Origin: Desulfomicrobium macestii
Lineage (GTDB): Bacteria > Desulfobacterota > Desulfovibrionia > Desulfovibrionales > Desulfomicrobiaceae
DNA length: 64,000 nt
Reading direction: 5' to 3'
NCBI RefSeq assembly: GCF_014873765.1
Contig: NZ_JADBGG010000010.1
Location: forward strand, 1-64,000
Program-made: the position numbers and the translations under genes
The notes under the pieces: generated by a model
What the model was told of the DNA's origin: nothing
What the model saw: the letters and a program-made list of their open reading frames with translations, nothing else
Database searches by the model: none
In this document: in pieces, positions 1-9,086 of the stretch
Numbering within the stretch: the first letter of the stretch is position 1
Layout: each line of letters starts with the position of its first letter

Positions 1-96
1 CGACGAGCTCTGGATGGGCCCATTCTCGGTCGCCATATGCTTGAGCATACCCGTTATGCTGTGGAAGAATTTGCAGAACTTGACGCACACAACTGA
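1..96 (+). CDS. 3' end of an unidentified protein (partial)
   Basis: Frame 1 is open from the window edge to a TGA at 94-96 and encodes the last 31 residues of a protein, ending in EFAELDAHN. The segment is rich in charged and aromatic residues and holds no motif I recognise. The start lies outside the window. It is called coding because the frame reads cleanly into the stop just before the repeat field. The product is unknown. Confidence 0.4.
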   Translation, partial: RRALDGPILGRHMLEHTRYAVEEFAELDAHN

Positions 97-486
97 CACG
101 TAGGTCTGCCCCTACGGTGGGATGGCCTGGAAACGATCATTGCGTTGTTGGCCTGGGATTCACACCGCGATTGGGCAGACACATAGGTCTGCCCCTACGA
201 TGGGACGGCCGGGGATCCGCACCGCGTAGGGGCGGTCCTGCGTGACCGCCCTTCTTCGGCCCTGCGTGGCCGCCCGGGCAGACCCGTAGGTCTGCCCCTA
301 CGGGTGTTATGGTGGGCATTGTTTGGGATTGCGGCGCGATTGTAGGGGCGAAAAATTTTTCGCCCGTACGGTGGGACGGGCCGGGATCGATCGTTGCGTT
401 GTTGGCCTGGGATTCACACCGCGATTGGGCAGACACGTAGGTCTGCCCCTACGGGGATTCTGGGGGCATTGTTTGGGATCACGCCC
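97..486. repeat. Field of palindromic intergenic repeats
   Basis: This gene-free stretch holds several copies of a short palindromic unit in which GGGCAGAC and GTCTGCCC face each other across 6 bases and are followed by CCTACG (around 173-199 and 427-453). Further GTAGGTCTGCCCCTACG copies lie near 101-117 and 286-302. The blocks 141-199 and 395-453 are direct repeats of 59 bases with one difference. A related GGGCGGTC...GACCGCCC palindrome lies near 230-251. Such units resemble REP-like intergenic elements. Open frames here are by-products of the repeats. Confidence 0.75.
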
Positions 487-813
487 CTACGGTTGTTCGT
501 AGAAGACGTATGTTGAAAATTCCGAGACCTCGAAATAGACCTTCTTTTCGTTTGCGCCGGGCAGGCCGTCCAGGTTCGTATCCGCGATGCCGTATCCGAA
601 ACGGTATCCACGGGCCTGGCTGTCGGAGGTGCCGTAGGCCGTTGAGAGTTTGTCTATCTTGACGAAACGGCGCACCAGCTTGTCTCCGGAATAGACCTCA
701 AGCACCCCGTTGGTGCCGGTCCAGTTCTGGATGGTCCGGCCGAGCTGGTTCTGGGCTTCCTGCGTGCATCCAAAAAATCCAAGGGCCAGCAACACAATCA
801 GTAGTCGTCGCAT
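487..813 (-). CDS. Small putative lipoprotein
   Basis: This encodes 108 residues. The start MRRLLIV is chosen over an upstream in-frame ATG because it has an AAGGAGA ribosome site 5 bases before it and opens directly into a signal peptide. The hydrophobic stretch LLIVLLALGFFG is followed by Cys, a plausible though imperfect lipobox for lipoprotein signal peptidase. The mature part is polar, with several Tyr and Gly residues, and matches no family I know. It is likely exported and lipid-anchored. No partner is evident. Confidence 0.6.
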   Translation of the reverse strand: MRRLLIVLLALGFFGCTQEAQNQLGRTIQNWTGTNGVLEVYSGDKLVRRFVKIDKLSTAYGTSDSQARGYRFGYGIADTNLDGLPGANEKKVYFEVSEFSTYVFYEQP

Positions 814-861
814 GTCGTCTCCTTTTTTTGTTTTTTCGCCCGGACGATTCGTCACCAACCA

Positions 862-1578
862 TCACCCGCCCTTGGCGCACAGCTTGGACCAGCCCGGAAG
901 CTCGTCCCATGCCCTGCGAATTTCGGATTCATGACTGACCGTGAGCGGATCGAGCTTGCGCAAGGCGGACCGGAATGCGGGGCCGTGGTTGCGATGCTCC
1001 ACATGACAGAGCTCGTGCAGAATCACATGTCTCGCCAGCTCCTGCCGCAAAAAAAGCAGCTTGGCGTTGAGACTGATCCCGAAACGCGCGGAACAGCTTC
1101 CCCATCGTCCCTGCTGGTTGCGCACCCGCACCCCGCTTATACCCACTCCATGCGCCGCCGCAAGATCCCGGCACAAGGGTGCCAAATTGACTTTGCCCAT
1201 CTCCACGAGCCAGCGCTGCAGAACAAGCGCGCCTGCAAGTGTCTCTCCTTGCGGCAGGAAAATTCGAAGCATGTCCCCGGTGACCGCAAGCCTGGTCCGG
1301 GGCCCTGTTTCGTACTGAACGCGGTAGGCGCGACCCAGAAATGGAAGCTCGACGGCCTCGGGCAACGGATTTTGCCCCGGGGCTTCATTGCGGGCCGACA
1401 GCTGGGCCAGATGGCTCTGAATCCACTTTTGATGACGTTCGAGAATGGCCGGAACTTCGGAGGTCGAGACGCGGTAGGGCAAGACTATCTCAAGGCCCTG
1501 ACACGAGCGCATCTTGAGCCAGACCTTGCGCGCGCGATGGCTGCGGGTAACTGTGACGGGAATGGATTGCCAGTGCAT
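862..1578 (-). CDS. YgjP-type zinc metallopeptidase (DUF45)
   Basis: The 238-residue product carries HELCHVEHRNHGPAF, the HExxH zinc site with a downstream His typical of the YgjP/DUF45 (SprT-like) metallopeptidases, preceded by the usual QQGRWGSCS segment. Length fits the family. The start MHWQSIPV lies just downstream of the ppsA terminator. Longer in-frame starts would overlap ppsA and the hairpin, so they are rejected, although no strong ribosome site is seen at the chosen start. Substrates of this family are poorly known. It is probably cytoplasmic. Confidence 0.8.
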   Translation of the reverse strand: MHWQSIPVTVTRSHRARKVWLKMRSCQGLEIVLPYRVSTSEVPAILERHQKWIQSHLAQLSARNEAPGQNPLPEAVELPFLGRAYRVQYETGPRTRLAVTGDMLRIFLPQGETLAGALVLQRWLVEMGKVNLAPLCRDLAAAHGVGISGVRVRNQQGRWGSCSARFGISLNAKLLFLRQELARHVILHELCHVEHRNHGPAFRSALRKLDPLTVSHESEIRRAWDELPGWSKLCAKGG

Positions 1579-1583
1579 GAATG

Positions 1584-1607
1584 AAAAAGGGCGGCTTAAA
1601 GCCGCCC
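1584..1607 (-). terminator. Rho-independent terminator of ppsA
   Basis: On the minus strand a GGGCGGCTTTAAGCCGCCC palindrome is followed at once by five T, a few bases after the ppsA stop. Confidence 0.85.
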
Positions 1608-1612
1608 CCGTT

Positions 1613-4600
1613 TTACCAGATGTTTTCGCGTTGAGTCGCCAGGGCTTTGACTTGCTCGTCATAGTCCGAGAATCCGGCCTGATGCAGGGCATCGAGCACC
1701 GTGGTTTCCCAATCCCAGTTGGAATAGATGACCGGCTTGTGGAAGATGCTGCGGAAGGAGGCCAGCTCCTGGCGGTAGAAGTCCTCTTTCACGCTGCCCA
1801 GGTTGGACTGCAACTGCTCGTGCAGACGGGCCAACTCCCCTTCATACCAGTCCATGAGGTCGGGACCGGAGGTGTTCTTCTTGAGGATGTGCTCGTAACG
1901 GTTTTCGGCCAAGAGCATGTGCAGGCGTTCCAGGTGCTGTTCCTGAAGCCAGGCGCCCAGACCCGCGAGCGGGATGTTCTCGGCTTCCACCTCGGCCACG
2001 TCGAACTTGGTCTGCTGGTAGGTGTCGGGCACGACGGAAGCCGATACGATGCCGGCGATGCACACGAGACCACGGATGATCTTGGAATTGGATACGCCCT
2101 GCCCGCAGAATCCGACCTTCTTGCCGAACTTCTGCCCGGTGAAGATGGTGGTCAGGATGGCCCAGACCACGGCCGGGTCTTCCTCGTCGTAGATGTGGCG
2201 CAGCCGCGCGTTGTCGCGGTCCGTGCCGAGGACCAGCTGGGTCATGTCGTTGGAACCGATGGAGAAGCCGTCGAACTCCTTGATGAATTCCTTGGCCAGC
2301 ACGGCATTGCTCGGGATCTCGGACATGAGGATGATCTTCAGGCCGTTGTCGCCGGAGTGAATGTTGTGCACCTGACCCAGATAACGCTTCATGGAGCGTG
2401 CTTCTTCAAGGGTGCGCACGAAGGGCAGCATCAGATGCAAATTGGCGCCGCCGAATGCGCCACGCGCCAGCTTGAAGGCCTCCAGCTCCCAGTCATGGAT
2501 GTTGCGGGACACGCCGCGATATCCGAGCATGGGATTGTCTTCATGGCCCTCGAAGAGCAACCCGCCGAGCAGATTGCGATATTCGTTGGTTTTGTAGTCA
2601 GTGGTGCGGTAGACGATGGTCTTGCCGTGGAAGGCCATGGAGAAGAGGGCCAGACCCTGGGCCAGGCTCTGGATGTAGAGCTCCTTGCCGCTGCGATAGC
2701 CGCGAGACTTGAGGATCTCCTGGATTTTCTCGGGCAGGGTGCGGACATTGTCCATCTCCTGCTGCAGGCCGACTTTCTTGGCCACGTCTTCGCGCATGGC
2801 CGAGATCTTTTCCAGGGTGCTGACGATGACCGGATCGCGTTCGATGCGAGCCACGTCCTTGGCGATGGAGTCCTGAATCTCCAGACGCCGGCGCTGGGAC
2901 TGGGGATCGGCCCCAAGCAGCTCCAGCTCATCGGCATAGCCCATGATGACCGCGACATGATCCCTTAGATTGTGCGACGTCTTGAGCACTTCGAAACGCT
3001 GGGTCGCGAACTCCAGGTGCTCGTCAAGCTTCTTGTCCAACTCGCGCAGCTGGCGATGGATGGCCAGCACCTCATCGGTGCCCTTGGCCCCTTCCCTCTC
3101 GGTCAATTCTTCCATCTTGCGGGCCAGCCCCGTGACGATGCCCACGTAACTGCGCAACTTGATGTCCAGCGAGATGATGCCCGCGGCCATCTGCTCGAAG
3201 ACGATCTTGGTCAGGTCGTTCTCGAGAAATTCGACCTTGGTACCGACCACGGACTCCAGGGTGCCCAGGTCGTAGGCTTCAAGGGCCAGGGGATGCACGC
3301 CGATGTTGCCGAGCATGAACTCGGCACGCAGCAGGCCCACTTCGAAGTCGGGCACATCGCGCAGCCGGGACAGGAACAGGGACTGCCCCACGTCGGCCAG
3401 AATGAGACCGACCTTGGTCTTGGTGGCCGGCAGCTTGCTCACGTCTATCTCGCCGCCCACGTCGACAAGCGGCAGCAGACCACGGTAAACCTTGCCCCGG
3501 GAGCCGTCCACGGTCACTTCGTGGTTGTCCAGGGTGCGCAGTTTCTCAAGACGCTTGATGCCAATGACCGCCGGGATGCCAAGCTCGCGCGAGGTGATGG
3601 CGGCATGGCTGGTGTCACCGCCCGCGTCGGCCATGATGGCCGCCGCGATGCGCATGCCGGGCACCATGTCCGGATCGGTGCGTTCGGCGGCCAGGATGTT
3701 GCCCTTGTTGATCTTGTTCAGCTCCAGGGCGGAGCGCAGGTAGCGTACCAAACCCTGGCCGGCGCCACGGGACGCTCCGTTGCCTTCGAGGAGCACTTCG
3801 GCGTCCTTGGCGGCGTCGGGATCGACTTCCTTGCGGCGCATGAAAATGGTGTGCGGATGGTGCTCAAGGTCTTCGTTCCAGCGGGTCTCGGGACGGGCCT
3901 GCACGAACCAGAGACGATCCCACTGATCGATGCAGAACTCCGAATCCATGATCATGCCGCCGTAACCCTTGCTGATGCAGCGCACGCCCTTGGCCACGGA
4001 CTCGGCCTGAGCCAGGGACAGGGACCAACGGTAGGCCATGTCCTCGGCCACGGCCTCGACCTTGGTGCCGCGTCCGGATTCCTTGTAGATGATGCGCTTG
4101 TCCTTGCAGCCCATGTAGCGGATGACGATTTCCTGACCGTCCTCACGCTGGAAAACGTAAAACTTGTCGGGCGTGACCAGGCCGCTGACCACCGCTTCGC
4201 CAAGACCGTAGCTGGCGTCGATGGAAACGAGATCCTGACGCGTTGTGCCCCGGCATCCGGTGGAGGTGTCGGCGGAAAAGGCCGTTCCGGAAATGACGGG
4301 GTTGATCATGCGCATGATGCACACGGACAGGGAAGTGTTCTCGATGGCCCACTCCTGTTTGGCCTTGACGCCGATGGAGTCGTCGCCGGTCTGCTCGGCC
4401 TTGGCCACGGCATCGAGGATGGCCTCGCGCCGGTAGGTCATGGAGCGCAGGTTGTAGGCGGAAGCGCAGTCCCAGTGGTAGGCCTGCACGACATAGTTCT
4501 CGCCGACAATGTTCAGGTAGGTGTCCTGCAATCCGGCAAAGGCCTTCTTGCGGCTGTCCTCGCCGGCTGCCGAAGAGCGCACGGCGACAGGCTCGTTCTC

Positions 4601-5206
4601 AAGGCCCGCCTCCTTGCAGATCTCAAGGTAGGCTCCGCGCACGGCGTCAGCCACGTCCTTGGGCAGGTCCACGGACAGGATTGCGGCCTGCACGAGCACG
4701 GATCTCTTGCGCAGCTGATCGATACCCTCGGGTGAAACGGCGAAGCCTTCCACCACGTTGTTGATGAAGGTGCGCAGCCGGATCAGGGTGCCCTCCTGCT
4801 TCTTGGCGGCCTCCTTCACATCCAGGGCGATCTTGCGAACGAACTTCTGCAGAAATTCCGAATCCTTGTTGATCTCGGCATCGGTCCAGTCCATGGAATC
4901 GTAAGCCTTGTCCACCGAGGTGCGGACCAGGGCGGCGTTGACCTTTGTCTCATCGAGAAGTTTATGGAAGGCGATGGAGGAGACGGCCCGAAATTGCGGA
5001 GCCCGGATGCCTTCTATAGTGCTGATGATGGCGGTGTTGTAATTCTTGCCGCCGACCAGAAGCTCGGCATCTTCGCCAATCGTCGCGATATCCTTGCCGG
5101 TCAGGATGAGCTGCTTTTGAATCTGCTCTATCACTGCGGGAGGCGTGGCGGCCTCCGCGTACGTATCGGCTTTCTTCTTGGAACTCTTCTTGTCGCTCTC
5201 AGCCAT
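1613..5206 (-). CDS. ppsA: Enlarged phosphoenolpyruvate synthase (pyruvate, water dikinase)
   Basis: The product would convert pyruvate, ATP and water to PEP, AMP and phosphate. At 1197 residues it is about 400 longer than classic PpsA. In order one sees an ATP-grasp/pyruvate-binding region (roughly 50-490, with VRSSAAGEDS), the phosphohistidine swivelling domain with GGDTSHAAITSRELGIPAVIG-type signature near 550 (catalytic His in SHAA), then LLRAEFMLGNIGVHP. A coiled-coil-like insertion of about 200 residues follows, then the PEP-binding barrel (YRTTDYKTNEY, NPMLGYRG, GSNDMTQL). The catalytic Cys lies in GFCGQG, and an extra tail of over 100 residues ends the protein. Start MAESDKK has GAGGAGG 5 bases upstream. 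With pyruvate carboxylase upstream, it supports gluconeogenic or anaplerotic pyruvate metabolism. Confidence 0.88.
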   Translation of the reverse strand: MAESDKKSSKKKADTYAEAATPPAVIEQIQKQLILTGKDIATIGEDAELLVGGKNYNTAIISTIEGIRAPQFRAVSSIAFHKLLDETKVNAALVRTSVDKAYDSMDWTDAEINKDSEFLQKFVRKIALDVKEAAKKQEGTLIRLRTFINNVVEGFAVSPEGIDQLRKRSVLVQAAILSVDLPKDVADAVRGAYLEICKEAGLENEPVAVRSSAAGEDSRKKAFAGLQDTYLNIVGENYVVQAYHWDCASAYNLRSMTYRREAILDAVAKAEQTGDDSIGVKAKQEWAIENTSLSVCIMRMINPVISGTAFSADTSTGCRGTTRQDLVSIDASYGLGEAVVSGLVTPDKFYVFQREDGQEIVIRYMGCKDKRIIYKESGRGTKVEAVAEDMAYRWSLSLAQAESVAKGVRCISKGYGGMIMDSEFCIDQWDRLWFVQARPETRWNEDLEHHPHTIFMRRKEVDPDAAKDAEVLLEGNGASRGAGQGLVRYLRSALELNKINKGNILAAERTDPDMVPGMRIAAAIMADAGGDTSHAAITSRELGIPAVIGIKRLEKLRTLDNHEVTVDGSRGKVYRGLLPLVDVGGEIDVSKLPATKTKVGLILADVGQSLFLSRLRDVPDFEVGLLRAEFMLGNIGVHPLALEAYDLGTLESVVGTKVEFLENDLTKIVFEQMAAGIISLDIKLRSYVGIVTGLARKMEELTEREGAKGTDEVLAIHRQLRELDKKLDEHLEFATQRFEVLKTSHNLRDHVAVIMGYADELELLGADPQSQRRRLEIQDSIAKDVARIERDPVIVSTLEKISAMREDVAKKVGLQQEMDNVRTLPEKIQEILKSRGYRSGKELYIQSLAQGLALFSMAFHGKTIVYRTTDYKTNEYRNLLGGLLFEGHEDNPMLGYRGVSRNIHDWELEAFKLARGAFGGANLHLMLPFVRTLEEARSMKRYLGQVHNIHSGDNGLKIILMSEIPSNAVLAKEFIKEFDGFSIGSNDMTQLVLGTDRDNARLRHIYDEEDPAVVWAILTTIFTGQKFGKKVGFCGQGVSNSKIIRGLVCIAGIVSASVVPDTYQQTKFDVAEVEAENIPLAGLGAWLQEQHLERLHMLLAENRYEHILKKNTSGPDLMDWYEGELARLHEQLQSNLGSVKEDFYRQELASFRSIFHKPVIYSNWDWETTVLDALHQAGFSDYDEQVKALATQRENIW

Positions 5207-5349
5207 CTTCTCCTCCTCTTTCGTGCGCAAATCGAAAACAAGTGTGATCGCCCGGAAAAAACTGGGCTTGGGGGTACATGTCGACGCGTCAGTCCGTCAA
5301 CAAACCTGAACCTTCATGACACGAAAAAAATATATGCAAAAGTTCTTGA

Positions 5350-5376
5350 CAGAAAAGAACAGGCCCCGTGACCTGT
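5350..5376 (-). terminator. Weak terminator after pyc
   Basis: The pyc stop is followed on the minus strand by ACAGG...CCTGT, a 5-bp stem, and then TTCTTTTCTG. The stem is short, so the call is modest. Confidence 0.45.
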
Positions 5377-8300
5377 CTATACCTTCTGGCCGCAAGACGG
5401 ACAGAACTTGAAGTCATCCCGGGTCACCGGAGCCGAACAGGTCGGACATTTCCGGGGAGCAGGCACAAGCTCTACCAGAAGCTCCCCTTCCTTGACCGGT
5501 ACCATTTTCTTGTCTTCCTGGTAATCGGCAAATTTGAGCACGCGCCCGACCATGCCGTCCACCGGAGCAAGAATGGATTTTTCCTGCTTCATGATTGATA
5601 TATTGAAGAGTTCCTCTCCTTTCTTGACCATGTCGCCGGGCTTGACGTGCACGACCCACAAGTCACCGCTGGACGGCGAACCCACATGATACGGATTGCG
5701 GGAATCGGCCATTTCCAGACCGGAGTCATCCTTGCCCGAGGCCTCGGCCACCTTGACCTGCATGGAGAAGGATTCGGAGTCCAGGGAATAGGAAACAAGG
5801 CTCATGCCATGGTCGTCCGGACGCGAGATATGCTGCAGGGTCAGGACATGATGCTTGCCCTGGCTGTCCTTGAACATGACTTCGTCCCCGGCTTTGAGGC
5901 CTTCGAACCAGACATGCAGGGGCAGACGGTTGCAGTCTCCGTATTTGCCCACGAATTTGATGGTGTTCAGGGCGTCGCCCGGATGGTTCAGATACATGAC
6001 CAGTTCCTCGTCTGTGGGAATCCGGCCGATGTGCTCGGCCAGGCCCTGCTGCTCCTTGGGCACGTCGATGTCCAGCAGCGTCGTCAGCGGAGAGGACTCG
6101 GTGCGCCGGGAAATGGCGTCACGGTATTCGGGACCGAAGGCGGACTCATAGACCCAGTCCGGCGGAAAGCCCAAGGGCAGGCGTCCGAACTTGCCCAGAA
6201 GCAGATCGCGGAACGCGTCGTTGGCATCCTGGTAGATCTTCAGGCGCTCGGCACGGGTTTCATCCGTCAGCATTTCCTCGGGCACGGTCACGACCTGGTC
6301 GAGCACCGCCAGAAGCCTGCGCACTCCACGGCGTCCGCCGCGCTTGTAGGCGCCGGTCACGGCCAGAAACGCTGTGTTCCAGGTGATCTGGGAACCGGGC
6401 GTGACGTCATGGTAGCGCACGATCTTGCGGATTCCGGCCAGGAACTTGAGCATGAACGGCAGCAGATGGATGTAGCCCTGCTTCATGGCCCCTTCCTGGG
6501 ACGAGGACGTCGCGCCGCCGGGCATGCCGTGCTCGATGACGTCGTAGTCGATGCCCTGGAAGTGCGGAGCCGTGTAGCGGTCGTAGTAAGGCATGATCTG
6601 CTTGAGCACGAAACCCGTGGTGCGGATCATGTCTTTGTTGAGATTTGTCTTCAGCCCCAGCTCTTCGATGTAGGCCGCCGTGGAGAGAACCTCGCCCTGA
6701 CCGTACCAGCGCACGGCCGCGCCGATGGCCGCGTCCACGATATGCGCGCCGGCCTTGGCCGCCGCCGCCATCGCGGGCACGAAGAGGCCGTCGGTGTAGT
6801 GGCGATGCGAATGGATGACCAGTTCGGGATAGCTCTTGCGGATGGCCGAAACCAGCTCGGTCATGAATATTGGGGGACAGACACCGGCCATGTCCTTGAG
6901 GCCCAGGATGATCAGTCGTTCGGCCTTCTTCTTGGAACAGCCCGCCACCTGGGCGGTCATGTCGATGATCTCCTGCACCACGCCCAGATAATGGGGCACG
7001 TCAAAGCCCTTGGCGAAGGACAGGGAGATGGCCGGTTCCCAGATGTTTTTCCTGGAATTCAGGGCCACCTCGGCGAAGGGGCGCATATTTTCGATGTGAT
7101 TGAGAAAATCGAAACAGCGAATGACGTCGTAGTGCTCGCAGATCATCTCGCCGGTGCGACGCATGATGTTGCGCGGCTGCGGCTTGTATCCGAGCACGTT
7201 GGTGGAGCGGATGAGGATCTGCTTCAGGGTCTTGGGCGCGAACTCGTTCCATTCACGGGCTTCGCTGAAGGGGTAGGTCATGTTGGCGAGCATGGCGACA
7301 TGAAAATGCGCCCCGCCGCCGTTCTCCAGCGAAAAGAAACCGCAGTTGTCGAGATAGGGGCCAATGATGCGATCTTCGGCCAGTCGGAAACGGTTGCCCG
7401 AGTTGGACTGGGTGATGTCGCGGGTGGTCGTGTCCGAGAAATGGACGTGATCGGAATCACGGAGGTAGGCAAGGGTCGCGTCCCTGTCGCCACGCGGATA
7501 GGGATATTCGTAATAGTCCGGCTCGATGCCCGGCAGCGAAGGCTTGAAGGCGTCCATGCGCTTGCCGTCCTTGGTCCGGTATTCCCCGAGCTTGACGTGC
7601 GGGTTGTACCCGTGCGCGGAAATCTCGGCCACCAGGCGGGACAGGCGCACGGCCTCGGACTCCTTGTCCATGTAGATCATGAGCTCCGGAGCGCTGGCCA
7701 CGAACTTGGTGTCGTACTCTCCGGCGCGGAAGCGCGGATGCGCGATGATCTGGCGATGAAAATGGATGGTGGTCTTGATCCCGCCGATGATGTACTCGTC
7801 CAGGGCCCTCTCCATGATGCCAAGCACCTTGCCCCACTGCGGGCCGTAGGCGATGAGCAGGGAAGCCGCCGAATCGTACTGGGAGGGAAACTCGTACCCG
7901 CCGCAGACGCATGAATCCACGCGCACGCCGGGACCGCCCGGAGACATGTACCGGGTGATGCGTCCGGCGTTGGGCGAGAAATCGTTCTGCGGATCCTCGC
8001 AGTTGACGCGGACCTGGATGGCGTGGCTCTTGGGCGTGCAGTTCTCCTGGTTCAGGCGCAGCTCGGCGCCGAAAGCCACGGCGATCTGCTCTTCCACCAG
8101 ATCGATGCCATAGCGGCACTCGGTGATGCCGTGCTCGACCTGCAGGCGGGTGTTGACCTCGATGAGATAGGCGCGGCCCTCGGAATCGACCAGAAACTCC
8201 ACGGTGCACAGGGAATGGTATCCCACCGCGCGTACCAGCTGGCGCGAGTAATCCTTGAGCTTTTCACGCAGCTCCTCGGTCATGCCCGGCCAGGGAGAGG

Positions 8301-9069
8301 GAGTGATCTCGACCAGTTTCTGGTGGTTGCGCTGCACGGTGCAGTCGCGTTCGTCGAAGGCGAAGACATTGCCGTACTTGTCGGCGATGACCTGAATCTC
8401 GATATGTCTGATGGAGGTCAGCAGGCGCTCCACGTACAGGCGCGGATTGCCGAAGGAGGCCTGGGCCAGGGTCGAGGCCTTGATGAAGGCGTCGGCCAAC
8501 TGATCCTGGCTGAAAACTTCGTAAATCCCTCGTCCGCCGCCGCCGCCCTCGGCCTTGAGCATGACCGGCAACCCTATTTCGGCGGCCACCGTCTTGGCTT
8601 CTTCAACGGAAACGGCGCCCTCGGAACCCGGCACCACGGGGATGCCCAGCTTCTGGGCCAGGGTGCGGACCTGAACCTTGTTGCCCAGCAGACGCATGGC
8701 CTCCGAGGTGGGTCCGATGAAAATGATTCCGGCATCGGCGCATTTGGAAGGAAAGGAGTCGTCCTCGGAGGCAAAGCCCCATCCGGGATGGATGGCCGCG
8801 ACGCCCCGCGCCTTGGCCAGGGCGATTATCTTGTCGATGTCGAGGTACGCACGCGAGTTCTCCCCGAGATGAAGGAGTGCGTGGGCGCCGGAGGTAAAGG
8901 GGGCTGTCTTGTCCACATCCGTGGCCGTGATCATGGGCACGCCCTGAAAAACTTCCTTGATGGAACGAACGATTCTTCTGGCGGGAATGCCGCGATTGGC
9001 GACAAGAATCTTTTTGCCCCGGATCTCCCGGGCCACTTCTTCAAAACTGCGGGGAGTCTGCGAACACAT
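5377..9069 (-). CDS. pyc: Pyruvate carboxylase with C-terminal zinc ribbon
   Basis: This biotin enzyme carboxylates pyruvate to oxaloacetate using ATP and bicarbonate. The 1230-residue chain reads: biotin carboxylase domain (about 15-470; ILVANRGIPARR, ATP-grasp KAEGGGGGRG), carboxyltransferase TIM barrel (about 530-1000; RDITQS where most family members have RDAHQS, and IHSHRHYTDG for the metal-binding His pair), and a biotinyl domain with IMKQEKS rather than the common AMKM (biotin on the Lys). A final double CxxC unit, CPTCSAP plus CPSCGQ, looks like a zinc ribbon and is not part of classic PYC. Start MCSQTPRS has a GGAGA site and lies 17 bases after birA, which supplies the biotin ligase. 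Confidence 0.92.
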   Translation of the reverse strand: MCSQTPRSFEEVAREIRGKKILVANRGIPARRIVRSIKEVFQGVPMITATDVDKTAPFTSGAHALLHLGENSRAYLDIDKIIALAKARGVAAIHPGWGFASEDDSFPSKCADAGIIFIGPTSEAMRLLGNKVQVRTLAQKLGIPVVPGSEGAVSVEEAKTVAAEIGLPVMLKAEGGGGGRGIYEVFSQDQLADAFIKASTLAQASFGNPRLYVERLLTSIRHIEIQVIADKYGNVFAFDERDCTVQRNHQKLVEITPSPWPGMTEELREKLKDYSRQLVRAVGYHSLCTVEFLVDSEGRAYLIEVNTRLQVEHGITECRYGIDLVEEQIAVAFGAELRLNQENCTPKSHAIQVRVNCEDPQNDFSPNAGRITRYMSPGGPGVRVDSCVCGGYEFPSQYDSAASLLIAYGPQWGKVLGIMERALDEYIIGGIKTTIHFHRQIIAHPRFRAGEYDTKFVASAPELMIYMDKESEAVRLSRLVAEISAHGYNPHVKLGEYRTKDGKRMDAFKPSLPGIEPDYYEYPYPRGDRDATLAYLRDSDHVHFSDTTTRDITQSNSGNRFRLAEDRIIGPYLDNCGFFSLENGGGAHFHVAMLANMTYPFSEAREWNEFAPKTLKQILIRSTNVLGYKPQPRNIMRRTGEMICEHYDVIRCFDFLNHIENMRPFAEVALNSRKNIWEPAISLSFAKGFDVPHYLGVVQEIIDMTAQVAGCSKKKAERLIILGLKDMAGVCPPIFMTELVSAIRKSYPELVIHSHRHYTDGLFVPAMAAAAKAGAHIVDAAIGAAVRWYGQGEVLSTAAYIEELGLKTNLNKDMIRTTGFVLKQIMPYYDRYTAPHFQGIDYDVIEHGMPGGATSSSQEGAMKQGYIHLLPFMLKFLAGIRKIVRYHDVTPGSQITWNTAFLAVTGAYKRGGRRGVRRLLAVLDQVVTVPEEMLTDETRAERLKIYQDANDAFRDLLLGKFGRLPLGFPPDWVYESAFGPEYRDAISRRTESSPLTTLLDIDVPKEQQGLAEHIGRIPTDEELVMYLNHPGDALNTIKFVGKYGDCNRLPLHVWFEGLKAGDEVMFKDSQGKHHVLTLQHISRPDDHGMSLVSYSLDSESFSMQVKVAEASGKDDSGLEMADSRNPYHVGSPSSGDLWVVHVKPGDMVKKGEELFNISIMKQEKSILAPVDGMVGRVLKFADYQEDKKMVPVKEGELLVELVPAPRKCPTCSAPVTRDDFKFCPSCGQKV

Positions 9070-9086
9070 ATATTTCTCCGTATGCG

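Noticed and set aside
137-480. Possible CRISPR array in the 5' repeats
   Set aside because: Unit spacing is irregular, the units are palindromic and sit in partially duplicated blocks, and no cas genes are present.
2972-4735. Open plus-strand frame of 587 codons opposite ppsA
   Set aside because: It mirrors ppsA in the complementary frame of a high-GC gene, has no recognisable domain, and reads as low-complexity His/Val/Gly/Asp sequence.
5647-7914. Open plus-strand frame of 755 codons opposite pyc
   Set aside because: It is an antisense shadow of the pyruvate carboxylase gene, with no ribosome site or domain.
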